Shown here one piece after another: positions 8,078 through 18,273 of a stretch of 64,000 nucleotides of DNA. The number at the start of each line of letters is the position of its first letter. Position 1 is the stretch's first letter. A program made the position numbers and the translations under genes. A model generated the notes under the pieces. It made no database searches and was not told where the DNA came from. It saw nothing but the letters and a program-made list of their open reading frames with translations. The stretch comes from Streptomyces sp. NBC_01471 (GTDB taxonomy: Bacteria; Actinomycetota; Actinomycetes; Streptomycetales; Streptomycetaceae): the NCBI RefSeq assembly GCF_041438865.1, contig NZ_CP109450.1, forward strand, positions 620,001-684,000, read 5' to 3'.

Positions 8078-8575
8078 ATGGACGAGAAGAGCGACGGCTC
8101 GCGCGACACCACGAGGGATCGCGACGCGGAGGGACGGGCGCGCAACGCGCGGCCCCGGGACGGGCTCGGCCGGCCGCTCCCGTACGGGACCGAGGGGGTG
8201 GAGCGGCAGCCCGAGGGGGTGGAGCGCACTCCCGCGGCGACCGTGCGGGAGGCGCAGCGACTGCTCGACGCCGGGATGCCCTTCCACGCACATGAGGTGT
8301 TCGAGGACGCCTGGAAGGCGGGCCCCGAGTCGGAGCGCGCGCTGTGGCGGGGACTGGCGCAACTGGCCGTCGGGCTCACACACGCCGCCCGCGGCAATAC
8401 CGCGGGCGGTGCGCGTCTGCTGCTCCGGGGCGCGGGCGAACTCGCCTCGTATCCGGAGCCCATGCCGTACGGGATCGACATCGGCGGGCTGACTGCCTGG
8501 GCGGAGCAACTCGCGGGCGGGCTCCGGGGACCAGTCGACGCGAGGGCGTCGGCTCCACACCTGACTGGCGCCTGA
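8078..8575 (+). CDS. DUF309 domain-containing protein
   Basis: 165 residues starting at ATG 8078, which has no strong Shine-Dalgarno sequence. The N-terminal 55 residues are charged and low-complexity, including the near repeat EGVERQP/EGVERTP. The DUF309 core follows: EAQRLLDAGMPFHAHEVFED, then WKAGPESERALWRGLAQLAV and GLTHAARGNTAGGARLL. The HxHExxE(D)xW signature is clear. DUF309 proteins are small helical proteins of unknown function. The gene is 113 bp from the divergent tRNA. Confidence 0.88.
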   Translation: MDEKSDGSRDTTRDRDAEGRARNARPRDGLGRPLPYGTEGVERQPEGVERTPAATVREAQRLLDAGMPFHAHEVFEDAWKAGPESERALWRGLAQLAVGLTHAARGNTAGGARLLLRGAGELASYPEPMPYGIDIGGLTAWAEQLAGGLRGPVDARASAPHLTGA

Positions 8576-8642
8576 GCAGCCCTACGGGCCCGTCCGGGCG
8601 TCTTCGAGCCGCGACGGGTCCGCCGGCCGGCCTTCGACCGTG

Positions 8643-8663
8643 CTCGGCCGGCGTTCGGCCGAG
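8643..8663. promoter_or_regulatory. Inverted repeat between DUF309 and cobF genes
   Basis: Perfect 8-bp arms CTCGGCCG and CGGCCGAG around GCGTT, about 68 bp after the DUF309 stop and 85 bp before the cobF start. It could be a terminator hairpin or an operator; the sequence does not decide. Confidence 0.45.
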
Positions 8664-8747
8664 GGCATGGCACGGCAGGCCCGGGTACGCGGCCGATATG
8701 CGACCCGGCGGGAGCCGGGCGTCGTGGACATGCGTCAGACTCGGCGG

Positions 8748-9524
8748 GTGAGAAAGATCTATGTGATCGGCATCGGTGCGGGCGACCCGGACCATCTGAC
8801 GATTCAAGCGGTCAAGGCCCTCAACAAGACGGACGTCTTCTTCCTCCTCGACAAGGGTGCGGAGAAGTCCGATCTGATCCGGCTGCGCCACACCATCCTG
8901 CAGGAGCACATCGAGCACGGCCGTGGCTACCGGCTCGTCGAGGCGCGGGATCCCGACCGGGACCGCGGAGCCGGGAGTTCCGGGTATGCCACGGCCGTCG
9001 AGAACTGGCGGCGGGCCCGCGCCGGCATCTATGAACGCATGCTCCTGGAGGACCTGGGCGAGGACGAGTGCGGTGCGTTCCTGGTTTGGGGCGATCCCGC
9101 GCTGTACGACTCCACGCTCGCCGTGCTCGAAGAAGTCCTGGAGCGGGGCGCGGTCACCTTCGACCACGAGGTGATTCCCGGTATCAGCAGTGTGTCCGCG
9201 CTGGCGGCCAGACACCGCACCGGACTGAACCGGGTCGGGCGGCCCGTGCAGATCACGACCGGACGGCGGCTCGCCGAGGGGTGGCCGGACGGCGTGGACG
9301 ACGTCGTCGTCATGCTCGACGCGCAGCAGGCCTTCCGCCACCACACCGCCGAGGACCCGGTCATCCACTGGGGCGCCTATCTGGGCACCGAGGACGAGAT
9401 CCTGGTCTCCGGACGGCTCTCGGAAGTCGCCGGGCGCATCGAGGAACTCCGTGCGGAGGCCCGGGCCCGGAAGGGCTGGATCATGGACACCTATCTGCTG
9501 CGCAGAGACCGGCACGAGGACTGA
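8748..9524 (+). CDS. cobF: Precorrin-6A synthase (deacetylating), CobF
   Basis: 258 residues from GTG 8748, an S-adenosylmethionine-dependent tetrapyrrole methylase. CobF methylates C-1 of precorrin-5 and releases the acetyl group in aerobic cobalamin synthesis. The N-terminal VIGIGAGDPDHLTIQAVKAL is the glycine-rich start of this fold. CobF-type signs are TDVFFLLDKGAEKSDLIRLR and FLVWGDPALYDSTLAVLEEV, followed by EVIPGISSVSALAARHR. ATG 8730 is an alternative start, adding MRQTRR; neither has a clear Shine-Dalgarno sequence. No other cob gene is nearby, so it stands apart from the main pathway cluster. Confidence 0.92.
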   Translation: MRKIYVIGIGAGDPDHLTIQAVKALNKTDVFFLLDKGAEKSDLIRLRHTILQEHIEHGRGYRLVEARDPDRDRGAGSSGYATAVENWRRARAGIYERMLLEDLGEDECGAFLVWGDPALYDSTLAVLEEVLERGAVTFDHEVIPGISSVSALAARHRTGLNRVGRPVQITTGRRLAEGWPDGVDDVVVMLDAQQAFRHHTAEDPVIHWGAYLGTEDEILVSGRLSEVAGRIEELRAEARARKGWIMDTYLLRRDRHED

Positions 9525-9600
9525 CAACGGGGTCGGCGTACGGACTGGAGCAGCCACCGGCGCCGCGCGGCGGGTACGGCACGGGCAGTGACGAAGCCCA

Positions 9601-9620
9601 TTGTGCAACTTGTTGCACAA
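9601..9620. promoter_or_regulatory. 20-bp inverted repeat overlapping a putative promoter
   Basis: Perfect arms TTGTGCAA and TTGCACAA around CTTG, 55 bp before the dienoyl-CoA reductase start. The right arm contains TTGCAC, 16 bases ahead of TCTAGA (9635-9640), a plausible -35/-10 pair. Probable operator; the PadR regulator encoded after the reductase is a candidate ligand-sensing partner. Confidence 0.7.
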
Positions 9621-9639
9621 CCGTGTGCGGCTGGTCTAG

Positions 9640-11697
<2,058 letters not shown>

Positions 11698-11746
11698 GCC
11701 CTCGCACAGCAGCAGCCCCCGGCCGGGGCCTCTTTAGGATGCCCGC

Positions 11747-12277
11747 ATGTCCCTCCCGCACGCGATCCTCACCGCCCTGCTCGAAAAGCCCTCGTCGGGA
11801 CTGGAGCTGACCCGGAGATTCGACAGGTCGATCGGTTACTTCTGGTCGGCGACACACCAGCAGATCTACCGCGAACTGGCGAAACTGGAGCAGTCCGGCT
11901 TCATCCGCCCGCTGCCGCAGCAGCCCTCGCGGGGACAGAAGCGGGAGTACGAGGTTCTCTCCGAGGGACGCGCCGAACTGACGGCCTGGGTGGCCAGGGC
12001 TGAGGATCCCAGAGCGGTGCGCGATCCCCTGCTGCTGCGGCTGCGGGCGGCGGCCGTGGTGGGGACGCATGGCCTCGGGTCCGAGCTGGAACGCCATCTC
12101 CAGTTGCACGAGCGGCAGTTGGCGGAGTATCTGGCCATCGAGGAGCGCGACTTCTCGCGGCACGACCCGTCGGCCGAGGAACGTCTCCAGCATCTGGTGC
12201 TCCGGGGCGGCATCGATCTGGAGAAGTACTGGGTCGGGTGGCTCACCGAGGCGCTGGCGGAGTTCACCGACCGCTGA
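11747..12277 (+). CDS. PadR-family transcriptional regulator
   Basis: 176 residues. The N-terminal PadR winged helix has AILTALLEKPSSGLELTRRF, then YFWSATHQQIYRELAKLEQS and a wing with QKREYEVLSEGRAELTAWV; the HQQIYREL box is characteristic. The C-terminal Vir-like helical domain (residues ~95-176) gives PadR subfamily 1/2 dimers. It lies 49 bp after the dienoyl-CoA reductase on the same strand, so the pair may be one transcript with the regulator acting on the dyad at 9601-9620. That link is inferred from position only. Confidence 0.88.
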   Translation: MSLPHAILTALLEKPSSGLELTRRFDRSIGYFWSATHQQIYRELAKLEQSGFIRPLPQQPSRGQKREYEVLSEGRAELTAWVARAEDPRAVRDPLLLRLRAAAVVGTHGLGSELERHLQLHERQLAEYLAIEERDFSRHDPSAEERLQHLVLRGGIDLEKYWVGWLTEALAEFTDR

Positions 12278-12369
12278 TGTCCGCACGGCCCGGCGGAAGA
12301 CGGGACGGCGCTCTGCGCTCCCGACCCTGATTCATGTGATTTTCACGCAGCCGGGCTACGGTGGCGGCT

Positions 12370-13308
12370 GTGACCCAGATGAGCCCGCCCGGCTGGCACA
12401 GAGACCCCGGGTATTCAGGAATAGGCCCTGCCCAGGAACGCTGGTGGGACGGTGCCCAGTGGACCGACCAGCTGCGCATGCCGCCTGCCGCGACCCGGCG
12501 GCGCCGGGTGCGGATCGGCGCCGCGGTCACGGCCGCCGTGGTGGTCCTGGCGGCCGTCGGAGGCGGCATCTATCTGCTGACGGGCGGGTCGGACTCCGGG
12601 CACACACCGGATGCGGCGACCGCGCCGTCCAAGGCGCCGTCCGGCGCCCCCAGCCGCCCCGGCTTGCCCGGCGGCGGTGGCGGGAGCGGGCAGAACGGCG
12701 GCGGCAGCGGCGGGGGCGGCGGAGACCAGGGACCCGGCCAGCAGACTCCACCGACCGAGGACGGCTACGCCACCGACGCGGCCAGCGGGATCAGCATCCC
12801 GGTGCCGAAGGGCTGGACCGGCCAGTCGGGAACCGTCGGGGCGGGCGTGACCATCGGCAAGTACACCTGCCCGGGCGGAGCCGGCGCCGACGGCAAGGAC
12901 ACCCAGTGCGTGCGCGGCGGCGTCTTCTCCGAACCCGCGATCGCCCTGAAGATCTCGACCACGGACCCGAAGACCGCGGCGAAGAAGGACATCGCGGGCA
13001 ACGCCAAGGAGTCGTACGGGGAGACCTCTTCGGGTATCACCTCGCACCAGCAGCTGAAGTCCGAGGCCGTCACCGTGGCAGGCCGGCAGGGCTACCTGGT
13101 GCGCTGGAAGGTGGTGACGAAGAAGGGTGACGACGGGTACGTGCAGTCGCTGGCCTTCCCGTCCCCGGGGGCCGAGGGCATGCTGATCGTCGTCCGCTCC
13201 GGCTTCGACATCAACGCCAAGGCGCCCGCACTCTCCGTCATGGACCGGATCACCAAGGGCATCAAGGCGGCCTCCACTTCGGGGACCGGGTCGGGCCAGG
13301 GCGCCTGA
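12370..13308 (+). CDS. DUF2510 membrane-anchored extracytoplasmic protein
   Basis: 312 residues. The N-terminal DUF2510 motif PPGWHRDPGYSGIGPAQERW and WDGAQWTDQLR (residues ~5-35) is followed by one membrane helix (AAVTAAVVVLAAVGGGIYLL, ~48-68). A Gly/Ser/Pro-rich linker spans ~85-125 and an extracytoplasmic domain of ~180 residues has no family I recognise. DUF2510 is a short aromatic domain common at the start of actinobacterial membrane proteins; its role is unknown. GTG 12370 (MTQ) was chosen; GTG 12361 and ATG 12379 are also in frame. Five tandem glycines mark the flexible linker. Confidence 0.8.
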   Translation: MTQMSPPGWHRDPGYSGIGPAQERWWDGAQWTDQLRMPPAATRRRRVRIGAAVTAAVVVLAAVGGGIYLLTGGSDSGHTPDAATAPSKAPSGAPSRPGLPGGGGGSGQNGGGSGGGGGDQGPGQQTPPTEDGYATDAASGISIPVPKGWTGQSGTVGAGVTIGKYTCPGGAGADGKDTQCVRGGVFSEPAIALKISTTDPKTAAKKDIAGNAKESYGETSSGITSHQQLKSEAVTVAGRQGYLVRWKVVTKKGDDGYVQSLAFPSPGAEGMLIVVRSGFDINAKAPALSVMDRITKGIKAASTSGTGSGQGA

Positions 13309-13337
13309 CTCCTCGGCGCACCCGGCCTGTTGACGCC

Positions 13338-13369
13338 CCGTCCTCCGAGGCCGGTTCCCCGGAGGACGG
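13338..13369. terminator. Bidirectional stem-loop between convergent genes
   Basis: Perfect 10-bp arms CCGTCCTCCG and CGGAGGACGG with a 12-nt loop, between the convergent DUF2510 (ends 13308) and small membrane protein (ends 13445) genes. Confidence 0.6.
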
Positions 13370-13444
13370 CCTCACGGCCGGGCCCCAGGGAACCGGAACA
13401 CGGAAGGCTCCGGGGCCGGGGCGCGGTGCGCGGCCCCGGCGGTG

Positions 13445-13759
13445 TCAGGGCAGTACGAGCCAGTCCGCGGCGACGGCGGCGGCCAACCCCACACAGAGCA
13501 GCCAGCTCGCGATCCTGGTACGGCCGCTGCGGCTGAGTTCGATGACCACACCGCAGAGGATCAGCGCCATCCCGTAGTCGGCCACGACCAGCAGCGACGA
13601 CCTGCTGGTGATCCGCTCAGCGAGCACCAGCGCGACCGCGGCCATCATCACGGACGCCACCGCTATCCGTATCCGCCGGGCCTGACGAGGCGTCAGGCCC
13701 GGCTTCCCGGGCTCGGTCAGGTCCGTGTCCACCGCTTCGCTCTGGTCAGGAGTGCTCAT
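13445..13759 (-). CDS. Small conserved membrane protein
   Basis: 104 residues from ATG 13759. A polar N-terminal stretch of about 35 residues is followed by three hydrophobic segments: IAVASVMMAAVALVLAERI, LLVVADYGMALILCGVVIEL and ASWLLCVGLAAAVAADWLVL. There is a basic cluster PRQARRIRI before the first. No family or enzymatic motif is recognised, so the function is unknown. It is divergent from a GNAT gene. Confidence 0.65.
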   Translation of the reverse strand: MSTPDQSEAVDTDLTEPGKPGLTPRQARRIRIAVASVMMAAVALVLAERITSRSSLLVVADYGMALILCGVVIELSRSGRTRIASWLLCVGLAAAVAADWLVLP

Positions 13760-13957
13760 GAGCGGGAATCGTAACGGAGGGCGCGCGGTCGGCGCCGACG
13801 CAGTCGGGCCCGATCCCGGCGGAAGGCCCCGGACGCCCCCGGACAGGCCGGGCTCTGCCACTGCGGCGGCCTCCCGGTGCGGGCCGGGAGATACTGTCCG
13901 GGCCGAGTTCAAGGAGGCGCCGGTCTCCACTCCCCCGTATCGAGGTGGCCCGACGCC

Positions 13958-14476
13958 ATGACCCTGCGCTACTTCCGAGAGAACGGCCTGCTCGTTCTGG
14001 AGACGGACCGGCTCGTCCTGCGCGAGCAGTCGCCCGCCGCGGCCGCGGTGCTCGCCGAGGGTGGCACGGCAGGACTCGACTGGCTCGACGCGGCTCCGGG
14101 CAGCGGGACGCAGATCGCCGGGAAGATGGTGGCGATGGCGGCCGAAGCCGGGGCGTATCTGCCCGGCTGGGGGCTGTTCGTGATCCAGCGGGCGGGCGAC
14201 GGGGCCGCGCTGGGCGGGATCGGGTTCCACGGGCCGCCGTCCGACGGCGCGGTGGAGATCGGCTACGACCTGACGGAGTCGGCGCGCGGCGCGGGCTGGG
14301 CCACGGACGCGGTGATCGCGCTCTGCCGCTGGACGCTGCAACTCCCCGGTGTGCACACGGTGCTGGCCACGACGGACCCGGGCAATCTGCCCTCGCAACA
14401 GGTCCTGGGCCGGGCCGGATTCACCCGGCTCGCCGACCTCGACGGGCTGTGGGCGTACCAGCTGACCGCCGGCTGA
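13958..14476 (+). CDS. GNAT-family N-acetyltransferase (RimJ/RimL-like)
   Basis: 172 residues beginning MTLRYFRENGLLVLETDRLV. The opening LETDRLVLREQSP is typical of the RimJ/RimL-like GNAT branch. Strands 4-5 hold VEIGYDLTESARGAGWATDA, the acetyl-CoA pyrophosphate-binding region (R/Q-x-x-G-x-A/G), followed by ATTDPGNLPSQQVLGRAGF. The substrate (an amino group on protein or small molecule) is unknown. It lies 111 bp before the next acetyltransferase but is not closely related to it. Confidence 0.85.
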   Translation: MTLRYFRENGLLVLETDRLVLREQSPAAAAVLAEGGTAGLDWLDAAPGSGTQIAGKMVAMAAEAGAYLPGWGLFVIQRAGDGAALGGIGFHGPPSDGAVEIGYDLTESARGAGWATDAVIALCRWTLQLPGVHTVLATTDPGNLPSQQVLGRAGFTRLADLDGLWAYQLTAG

Positions 14477-14553
14477 CCCTCACCGGCGGGCCGACCGCGG
14501 CGCACCGGCACCGGTCGTTCCGGCCCGCTCACCGTCTGCTCGCAATGCGCTTG

Positions 14554-14567
14554 TGGGAGCGCTCCCC
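14554..14567. promoter_or_regulatory. CebR/LacI-type operator box
   Basis: TGGGAGCGCTCCCC matches 13 of 14 positions of TGGGAGCGCTCCCA, the operator of the Streptomyces cello-oligosaccharide repressor CebR. It ends 20 bp before the start of the GNAT gene at 14588. A related box lies at 21252. Confidence 0.65.
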
Positions 14568-14587
14568 CACCGCTCATAGTGGCTGCT

Positions 14588-15241
14588 GTGACTCCTCAGC
14601 CCTTCGTGCGCCCCTACCGCCCCGAGGACCGGCCGGCGCTCTACGAGATCTGCATACGGACCGGTGAAGAGGGCGGCGACGCAAGGCACTTGTACGCCGA
14701 TCACAGGCTGCTGCCGAGCGTCTTCGCCGGACCCTACGCGGAGCTCGAACCGGGTCTCACCTTCGTTGTCGACGACGGCCGCGGCCTTCCCGTCGGGTAC
14801 GTCCTCGGCACGGCGGACACCGCGCTGTTCGTCGAGCGGTTCCGTACGGAGTGGCTGCCCGCGGTCGCCGGGCGCTACCCGGATCCGGCCGGGCCGTTGC
14901 GGACACCGGCCGACCAGATGGCCGCGCTGCTGCACCGCCCCGAGCGCATGCTGCTGCCCGAACTGGCCGCGTACCCCGCCCATCTGCACATCGATCTGCT
15001 GCCCGGCCATCAGCGTGCGGGGTTCGGGCGCGCTCTGATGACGCGGTTCCTCGGCGCGCTGGCGGAGCGGGGCGTACCGGCTGTCCATCTGGGCATGGTC
15101 ACGGCCAACACCCCGGCGCGGGCGTTCTACGACCGGCTCGGGTTCCACGAGATCCCGGTGGCGGACGCGGGTCCGCTGACCTACCTCGGCCGTGGCACCG
15201 GAGACCGCGCGTCCGCCCGGCCGCCTACGCTGGCAGGATGA
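14588..15241 (+). CDS. GNAT-family N-acetyltransferase, first of a tandem pair
   Basis: 217 residues from GTG 14588 (GTG 14579 also in frame). The acetyl-CoA loop is LLPGHQRAGFGRALMTRFL, followed by GMVTANTPARAFYDRLGFHE. The N-terminal half contains ALYEICIRTGEEGGDA and VFAGPYAELEPGLTFV, which recur nearly unchanged in the next gene, so the two are tandem duplicates. The extra ~60-residue insert before PAHLHIDLLPG resembles O-GlcNAcase-linked acetyltransferase-like domains found in actinobacteria. A CebR-type box sits directly upstream, suggesting sugar-responsive expression. The substrate is unknown. Confidence 0.85.
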   Translation: MTPQPFVRPYRPEDRPALYEICIRTGEEGGDARHLYADHRLLPSVFAGPYAELEPGLTFVVDDGRGLPVGYVLGTADTALFVERFRTEWLPAVAGRYPDPAGPLRTPADQMAALLHRPERMLLPELAAYPAHLHIDLLPGHQRAGFGRALMTRFLGALAERGVPAVHLGMVTANTPARAFYDRLGFHEIPVADAGPLTYLGRGTGDRASARPPTLAG

Positions 15242-15332
15242 CAGCCGACCCCACCCCACACCGGCCTCCCCGGCGCACCGCACACACCCGTCCGGCTCCG
15301 GCGGCCCTCCCCCGGTCCCTGGCGGCCGCCCG

Positions 15333-15980
15333 GTGAGTATCGACATCCGGCCGTTCCAGCCCTTCGACCTGCCGGGCATGTACCGGGTCTGCCTGCTGAC
15401 CGGTGACTCGGGCGGCGACGCCACCGCGCTCTACCACGACCCCGATCTGCTGGGCCATGTGTTCGCCGGCCCCTACCCGGCCGCCGATCCGGGCCTGACC
15501 TTCGTGGCCGCCGACGCGCAGGGGGTCGTCGGCTACGTCGTGGCGACCGCGGACTCCACCGCGTACGAGAAATGGCGGGAGGACCACTGGTACGCCCCGC
15601 TGCGTCTGCGCCACCCGGAGTCCATGGCGGACGATCCGGGCGACGGCAGCAGGGACTGGCAGCGGGTCGCGCAGCTCCACCGCACGCCGCTCACGGACGG
15701 CGGTCCGCTGTACGAGAGCCATCCGGCGCATCTGCACATCGACATCCTGCCGCGCGGCCAGGGCGCCGGGCTCGGCCGCCGTCTGATGGCGGCCGTACTG
15801 GAAGCACTGCGGGCGCGCGGGGTGCGGGGGCTCCACCTGGGTGTGGGCGCCGGGAATCCTGGAGCGCGCGCCTTCTATCTGGCGCTCGGCTTCACCGAGG
15901 CCGAACGGCACGACTGGGGTTCGGTCATGGTGACGAATCCGGGGTCTGCCCTTCGGACCGGGCCGGACCCCGCCCCCTGA
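15333..15980 (+). CDS. GNAT-family N-acetyltransferase, second of a tandem pair
   Basis: 215 residues from GTG 15333. It is a clear paralog of the preceding gene: MYRVCLLTGDSGGDATALYH, VFAGPYPAADPGLTFVAADA, SHPAHLHIDILPRGQGAGLG, and GVGAGNPGARAFYLALGFTE line up box for box. The acetyl-CoA loop is RGQGAGLGRRLM. The gene starts 91 bp after its partner and is probably cotranscribed. The conserved HLHIDILP segment in both implies the same kind of substrate. Its tail (NPGSALRTGPDPAP) is not conserved. Confidence 0.85.
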   Translation: MSIDIRPFQPFDLPGMYRVCLLTGDSGGDATALYHDPDLLGHVFAGPYPAADPGLTFVAADAQGVVGYVVATADSTAYEKWREDHWYAPLRLRHPESMADDPGDGSRDWQRVAQLHRTPLTDGGPLYESHPAHLHIDILPRGQGAGLGRRLMAAVLEALRARGVRGLHLGVGAGNPGARAFYLALGFTEAERHDWGSVMVTNPGSALRTGPDPAP

Positions 15981-16013
15981 TCCGGCCCGGTCCGGCCTGG
16001 TCCGGCCCGGTCC
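15981..16013. repeat. Three 10-bp direct repeats TCCGGCCCGG
   Basis: Three head-to-tail copies (the middle one has T for C), plus the start of a fourth, lie directly after the GNAT stop and between convergent genes. The units contain CCGG and GGCC and could fold as a terminator-like structure. Confidence 0.75.
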
Positions 16014-16051
16014 AGACGAAAGGCCCCCAGTCCTGCTCTCGGTCTCCCCGG

Positions 16052-16477
16052 TCACGGCCCGGTGATGCGGGTGGTGAGCCGGGCCAGCAGGGGCACACAG
16101 TCGCGCAGTTGTCGCCGCTCGTCGCGGTCGAGTGCGTCGCGGATGGCGGTGTTGAGCCACGCGGCCCGCTGACCGCGCTCTTCCCGGAGGCGGGCGCGCC
16201 CGGTGCCGGTGAGGTGCACCAGGAGCTTGCGGCCGTCGCTGGTATGCGGTTCCGCGCGCACCGCGCCACTGGCGATGAGTTCTTTGACGGACTTGGCAGC
16301 GGACTGATGGGTCACTCCACGCCGGTGCGCGAGTTCGGCCGTGGTCTGTGGGCCGCTCCGGTCGAGGTGACCGAGGATGGCGGCCTCCCCGGGGGGCATC
16401 GTGTCGGCGGTCCGCACGGCGCGCACCAGCTCCCCGATCGCCTGTCGCAGATCTTCGGCCAGCTCGTCGTCGTCCAT
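16052..16477 (-). CDS. MarR-family transcriptional regulator
   Basis: 141 residues. The winged helix covers about residues 30-95: ILGHLDRSGPQTTAELAHRR, recognition helix GVTHQSAAKSVKELIASG, wing HTSDGRKLLVHLTGTGRARL. It is divergent from the MBL-fold hydrolase gene, with a TACAAC/GTTGTA dyad between them. The repressor probably controls itself and the hydrolase; the ligand is unknown. Confidence 0.9.
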   Translation of the reverse strand: MDDDELAEDLRQAIGELVRAVRTADTMPPGEAAILGHLDRSGPQTTAELAHRRGVTHQSAAKSVKELIASGAVRAEPHTSDGRKLLVHLTGTGRARLREERGQRAAWLNTAIRDALDRDERRQLRDCVPLLARLTTRITGP

Positions 16478-16511
16478 GGGCCCACCCTAACCGAACCATG
16501 GAATCTATCTG

Positions 16512-16526
16512 TACAACTTGGTTGTA
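16512..16526. promoter_or_regulatory. 15-bp dyad, probable MarR operator
   Basis: Perfect arms TACAAC and GTTGTA around TTG, in the 77-bp gap between the divergent MarR and MBL-hydrolase genes. It ends 28 bp before the hydrolase ATG, where it would overlap the promoter. Confidence 0.75.
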
Positions 16527-16554
16527 TGTTTATGGGGTCATCAAGGAGGACCAC

Positions 16555-17256
16555 ATGCATCTCACCAAGTTCGGCCACGCCTGCGTCCGTATCGAGAAGA
16601 ACGGCCGCCGGCTGGTCATCGACCCCGGGGGCCTGACGGAACCGGAGGCACTCGACGGCGCCGACGCCGTCCTGGTCACCCACGAACACTTCGACCACTT
16701 CTCCGAGGAGGTGCTCCGCAGGGCAGCCGAGGACAATCCCACCCTGCGCATCTGGGCCAACACCGCCGTCGCCGGGCGGCTGGACGGCCTCGGCGGGAGG
16801 GTCACCACCGTCGGAGAGGGAGTGGCGTTCACGGCGGCCGGCTTCGACGTGGCAGTACTCGGCACGTGGCACGCGGTCATCCACCCGGACATCCCGCGCG
16901 TCGGCAACGTCGGCTTCCTCGTCGACGGCGCTCTCTTCCACCCCGGAGACGCCCTCACCGTGCCGGACGTCGCCGTTGACACCCTGCTGCTGCCGGTCCA
17001 CGGCCCCTGGTCCACCACCGGGCAGCTGATCGACTACGTGCGCGAGGTGGGCCCGCGGCAGGTCTGTGCCGTCCATGACGGCGCCCTCAACGATGTCGGC
17101 GCCTCCATGGTCGGCGGCTTCCTGGGCGACAACGGCCCGGGAGTCGGGGCCCGTTACCAGCATCTGCCCAGCGGCGCGTCAGTCTCGATCGGCTCGGCGC
17201 CTGTCGGGCAGCCGTCCTCAGGCGCGTCCGGCCTCATCTCAACCGAAAGGGCGTAG
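16555..17256 (+). CDS. MBL-fold metallo-hydrolase (UlaG-like)
   Basis: 233 residues starting MHLTKFGHACVRIEKNGRRL, with AAGGAGG 6 bases upstream. The metallo-beta-lactamase motif is VTHEHFDHF (HxHxDH variant), and later metal ligands are in GTWHAVIH and FHPGDAL. The size and the LTKFGHACVRI start fit the UlaG-like branch of metal-dependent hydrolases, whose substrates include sugar lactones and phosphoesters. The first motif reads H-E-H-F-D-H, complete for binuclear metal binding. It is divergent from and probably repressed by the MarR protein at 16052. Confidence 0.9.
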   Translation: MHLTKFGHACVRIEKNGRRLVIDPGGLTEPEALDGADAVLVTHEHFDHFSEEVLRRAAEDNPTLRIWANTAVAGRLDGLGGRVTTVGEGVAFTAAGFDVAVLGTWHAVIHPDIPRVGNVGFLVDGALFHPGDALTVPDVAVDTLLLPVHGPWSTTGQLIDYVREVGPRQVCAVHDGALNDVGASMVGGFLGDNGPGVGARYQHLPSGASVSIGSAPVGQPSSGASGLISTERA

Positions 17257-17274
17257 CCAGGGGACCTGTACGGC

Positions 17275-18099
17275 TCAGCTCAGCAGCAGCTGGGCGCCAC
17301 CCAGCACGGTCGCGCCGAGCACCAGCCGCTCGAAGAGCCGCTGGTTGATCCGGTGCACACAGGCCCGTCCGATGAACGCGCCGGGGATGACGAAGACCAG
17401 CAGCGCCGCGTCCAGCAGCAGCGACTTGGCGTCGATCAGGCCGAGGCCCACGCTGAAGGGCACCTTGGCGGTGTTGACGATCAGGAAGAACCAGGCTGAC
17501 GTGCCGAGGAAGCCCAGCTTCCGGAAGCCCGCCGAGATCAGGTAGAGCGACATGACGGGGCCGCCCGCGTTCGCGACCATCGTGGTGAAGCCGCCCAGCA
17601 CACCGTACGAGCGGGCCATGGCGCGTCCGCGCCGGGCGGGCCCCGCCGGTGCCCCGTCGTCCCCTTCCCCCGCTTCCCCCGCGCCATCCGGGTCGGGGGA
17701 GACGGCCGTGCGGGCCTTCTCCGCGGAGCGCCTGCGCCACAGCGTGACGCCTGCCATGAACAGCAGGATCGCGCCGATCGACGTGCGGACGACCGCGTCG
17801 TCGGCCCAGAACAGGAACCCCGTACCGATCACCACCCCCACCGCCACGGCCGGGAACAGCCGCCAGAGCGTGGGCCAGTGGGCATGCCTGCGGTAGGTAC
17901 GGACGGCGAGGAGGTCACCGGCGATCAGTACGGGCAGCAGCACGCCGGTCGACTCCCGGGCCGGCAGGACCGCGGCGAAGACGGCGAGGCTGATGGTGTT
18001 GGCTCCGCTGACCGCGGTCTTGGAGAAGCCGACCAGCATCGCCGCCGCCGCGAGGGCGGCCAGGCCCCATATGTTTCCGGTGATGTTCAGCGTGTCCAT
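17275..18099 (-). CDS. TauE/SafE-type anion exporter (permease)
   Basis: 274 residues from ATG 18099. There are two related halves of membrane helices, each near the family glycine/asparagine motifs: MLVGFSKTAVSGANTISLAV in the first half and GVLGGFTTMVANAGGPVMSL in the second. These repeats define the TauE/SafE family, which exports sulfite and organosulfonates or related anions. A ~45-residue acidic/charged cytoplasmic loop (SAEKARTAVSPDPDGAGE onward) links the halves. It is convergent with the MBL hydrolase, with only 18 bp between stops. The substrate is uncertain. Confidence 0.9.
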   Translation of the reverse strand: MDTLNITGNIWGLAALAAAAMLVGFSKTAVSGANTISLAVFAAVLPARESTGVLLPVLIAGDLLAVRTYRRHAHWPTLWRLFPAVAVGVVIGTGFLFWADDAVVRTSIGAILLFMAGVTLWRRRSAEKARTAVSPDPDGAGEAGEGDDGAPAGPARRGRAMARSYGVLGGFTTMVANAGGPVMSLYLISAGFRKLGFLGTSAWFFLIVNTAKVPFSVGLGLIDAKSLLLDAALLVFVIPGAFIGRACVHRINQRLFERLVLGATVLGGAQLLLS

Positions 18100-18216
18100 A
18101 GAGCTGGAGATCCTATGCCCAGCCCTTCGGATCAACGGCCTCAGGATCCATCCGCACCGAGGGTCCGTCCGCACCCGGGCCCCGTCCGGACCGCGGACGT
18201 CCCGCACCCCGGACAC

Positions 18217-18250
18217 AGGTCAGGGGCCGTCCGTGAACGGCCCCTGACCT
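18217..18250. terminator. Perfect 14-bp stem-loop
   Basis: Arms AGGTCAGGGGCCGT and ACGGCCCCTGACCT around CCGTGA, 24 bp downstream of the GH31 stop on the minus strand and upstream of the TauE gene. It separates two same-strand transcription units. The arms share GGGGCCGT/ACGGCCCC with the tRNA terminator. Confidence 0.8.
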
Positions 18251-18273
18251 GCCTCACCACTGCTCCGGTACCG

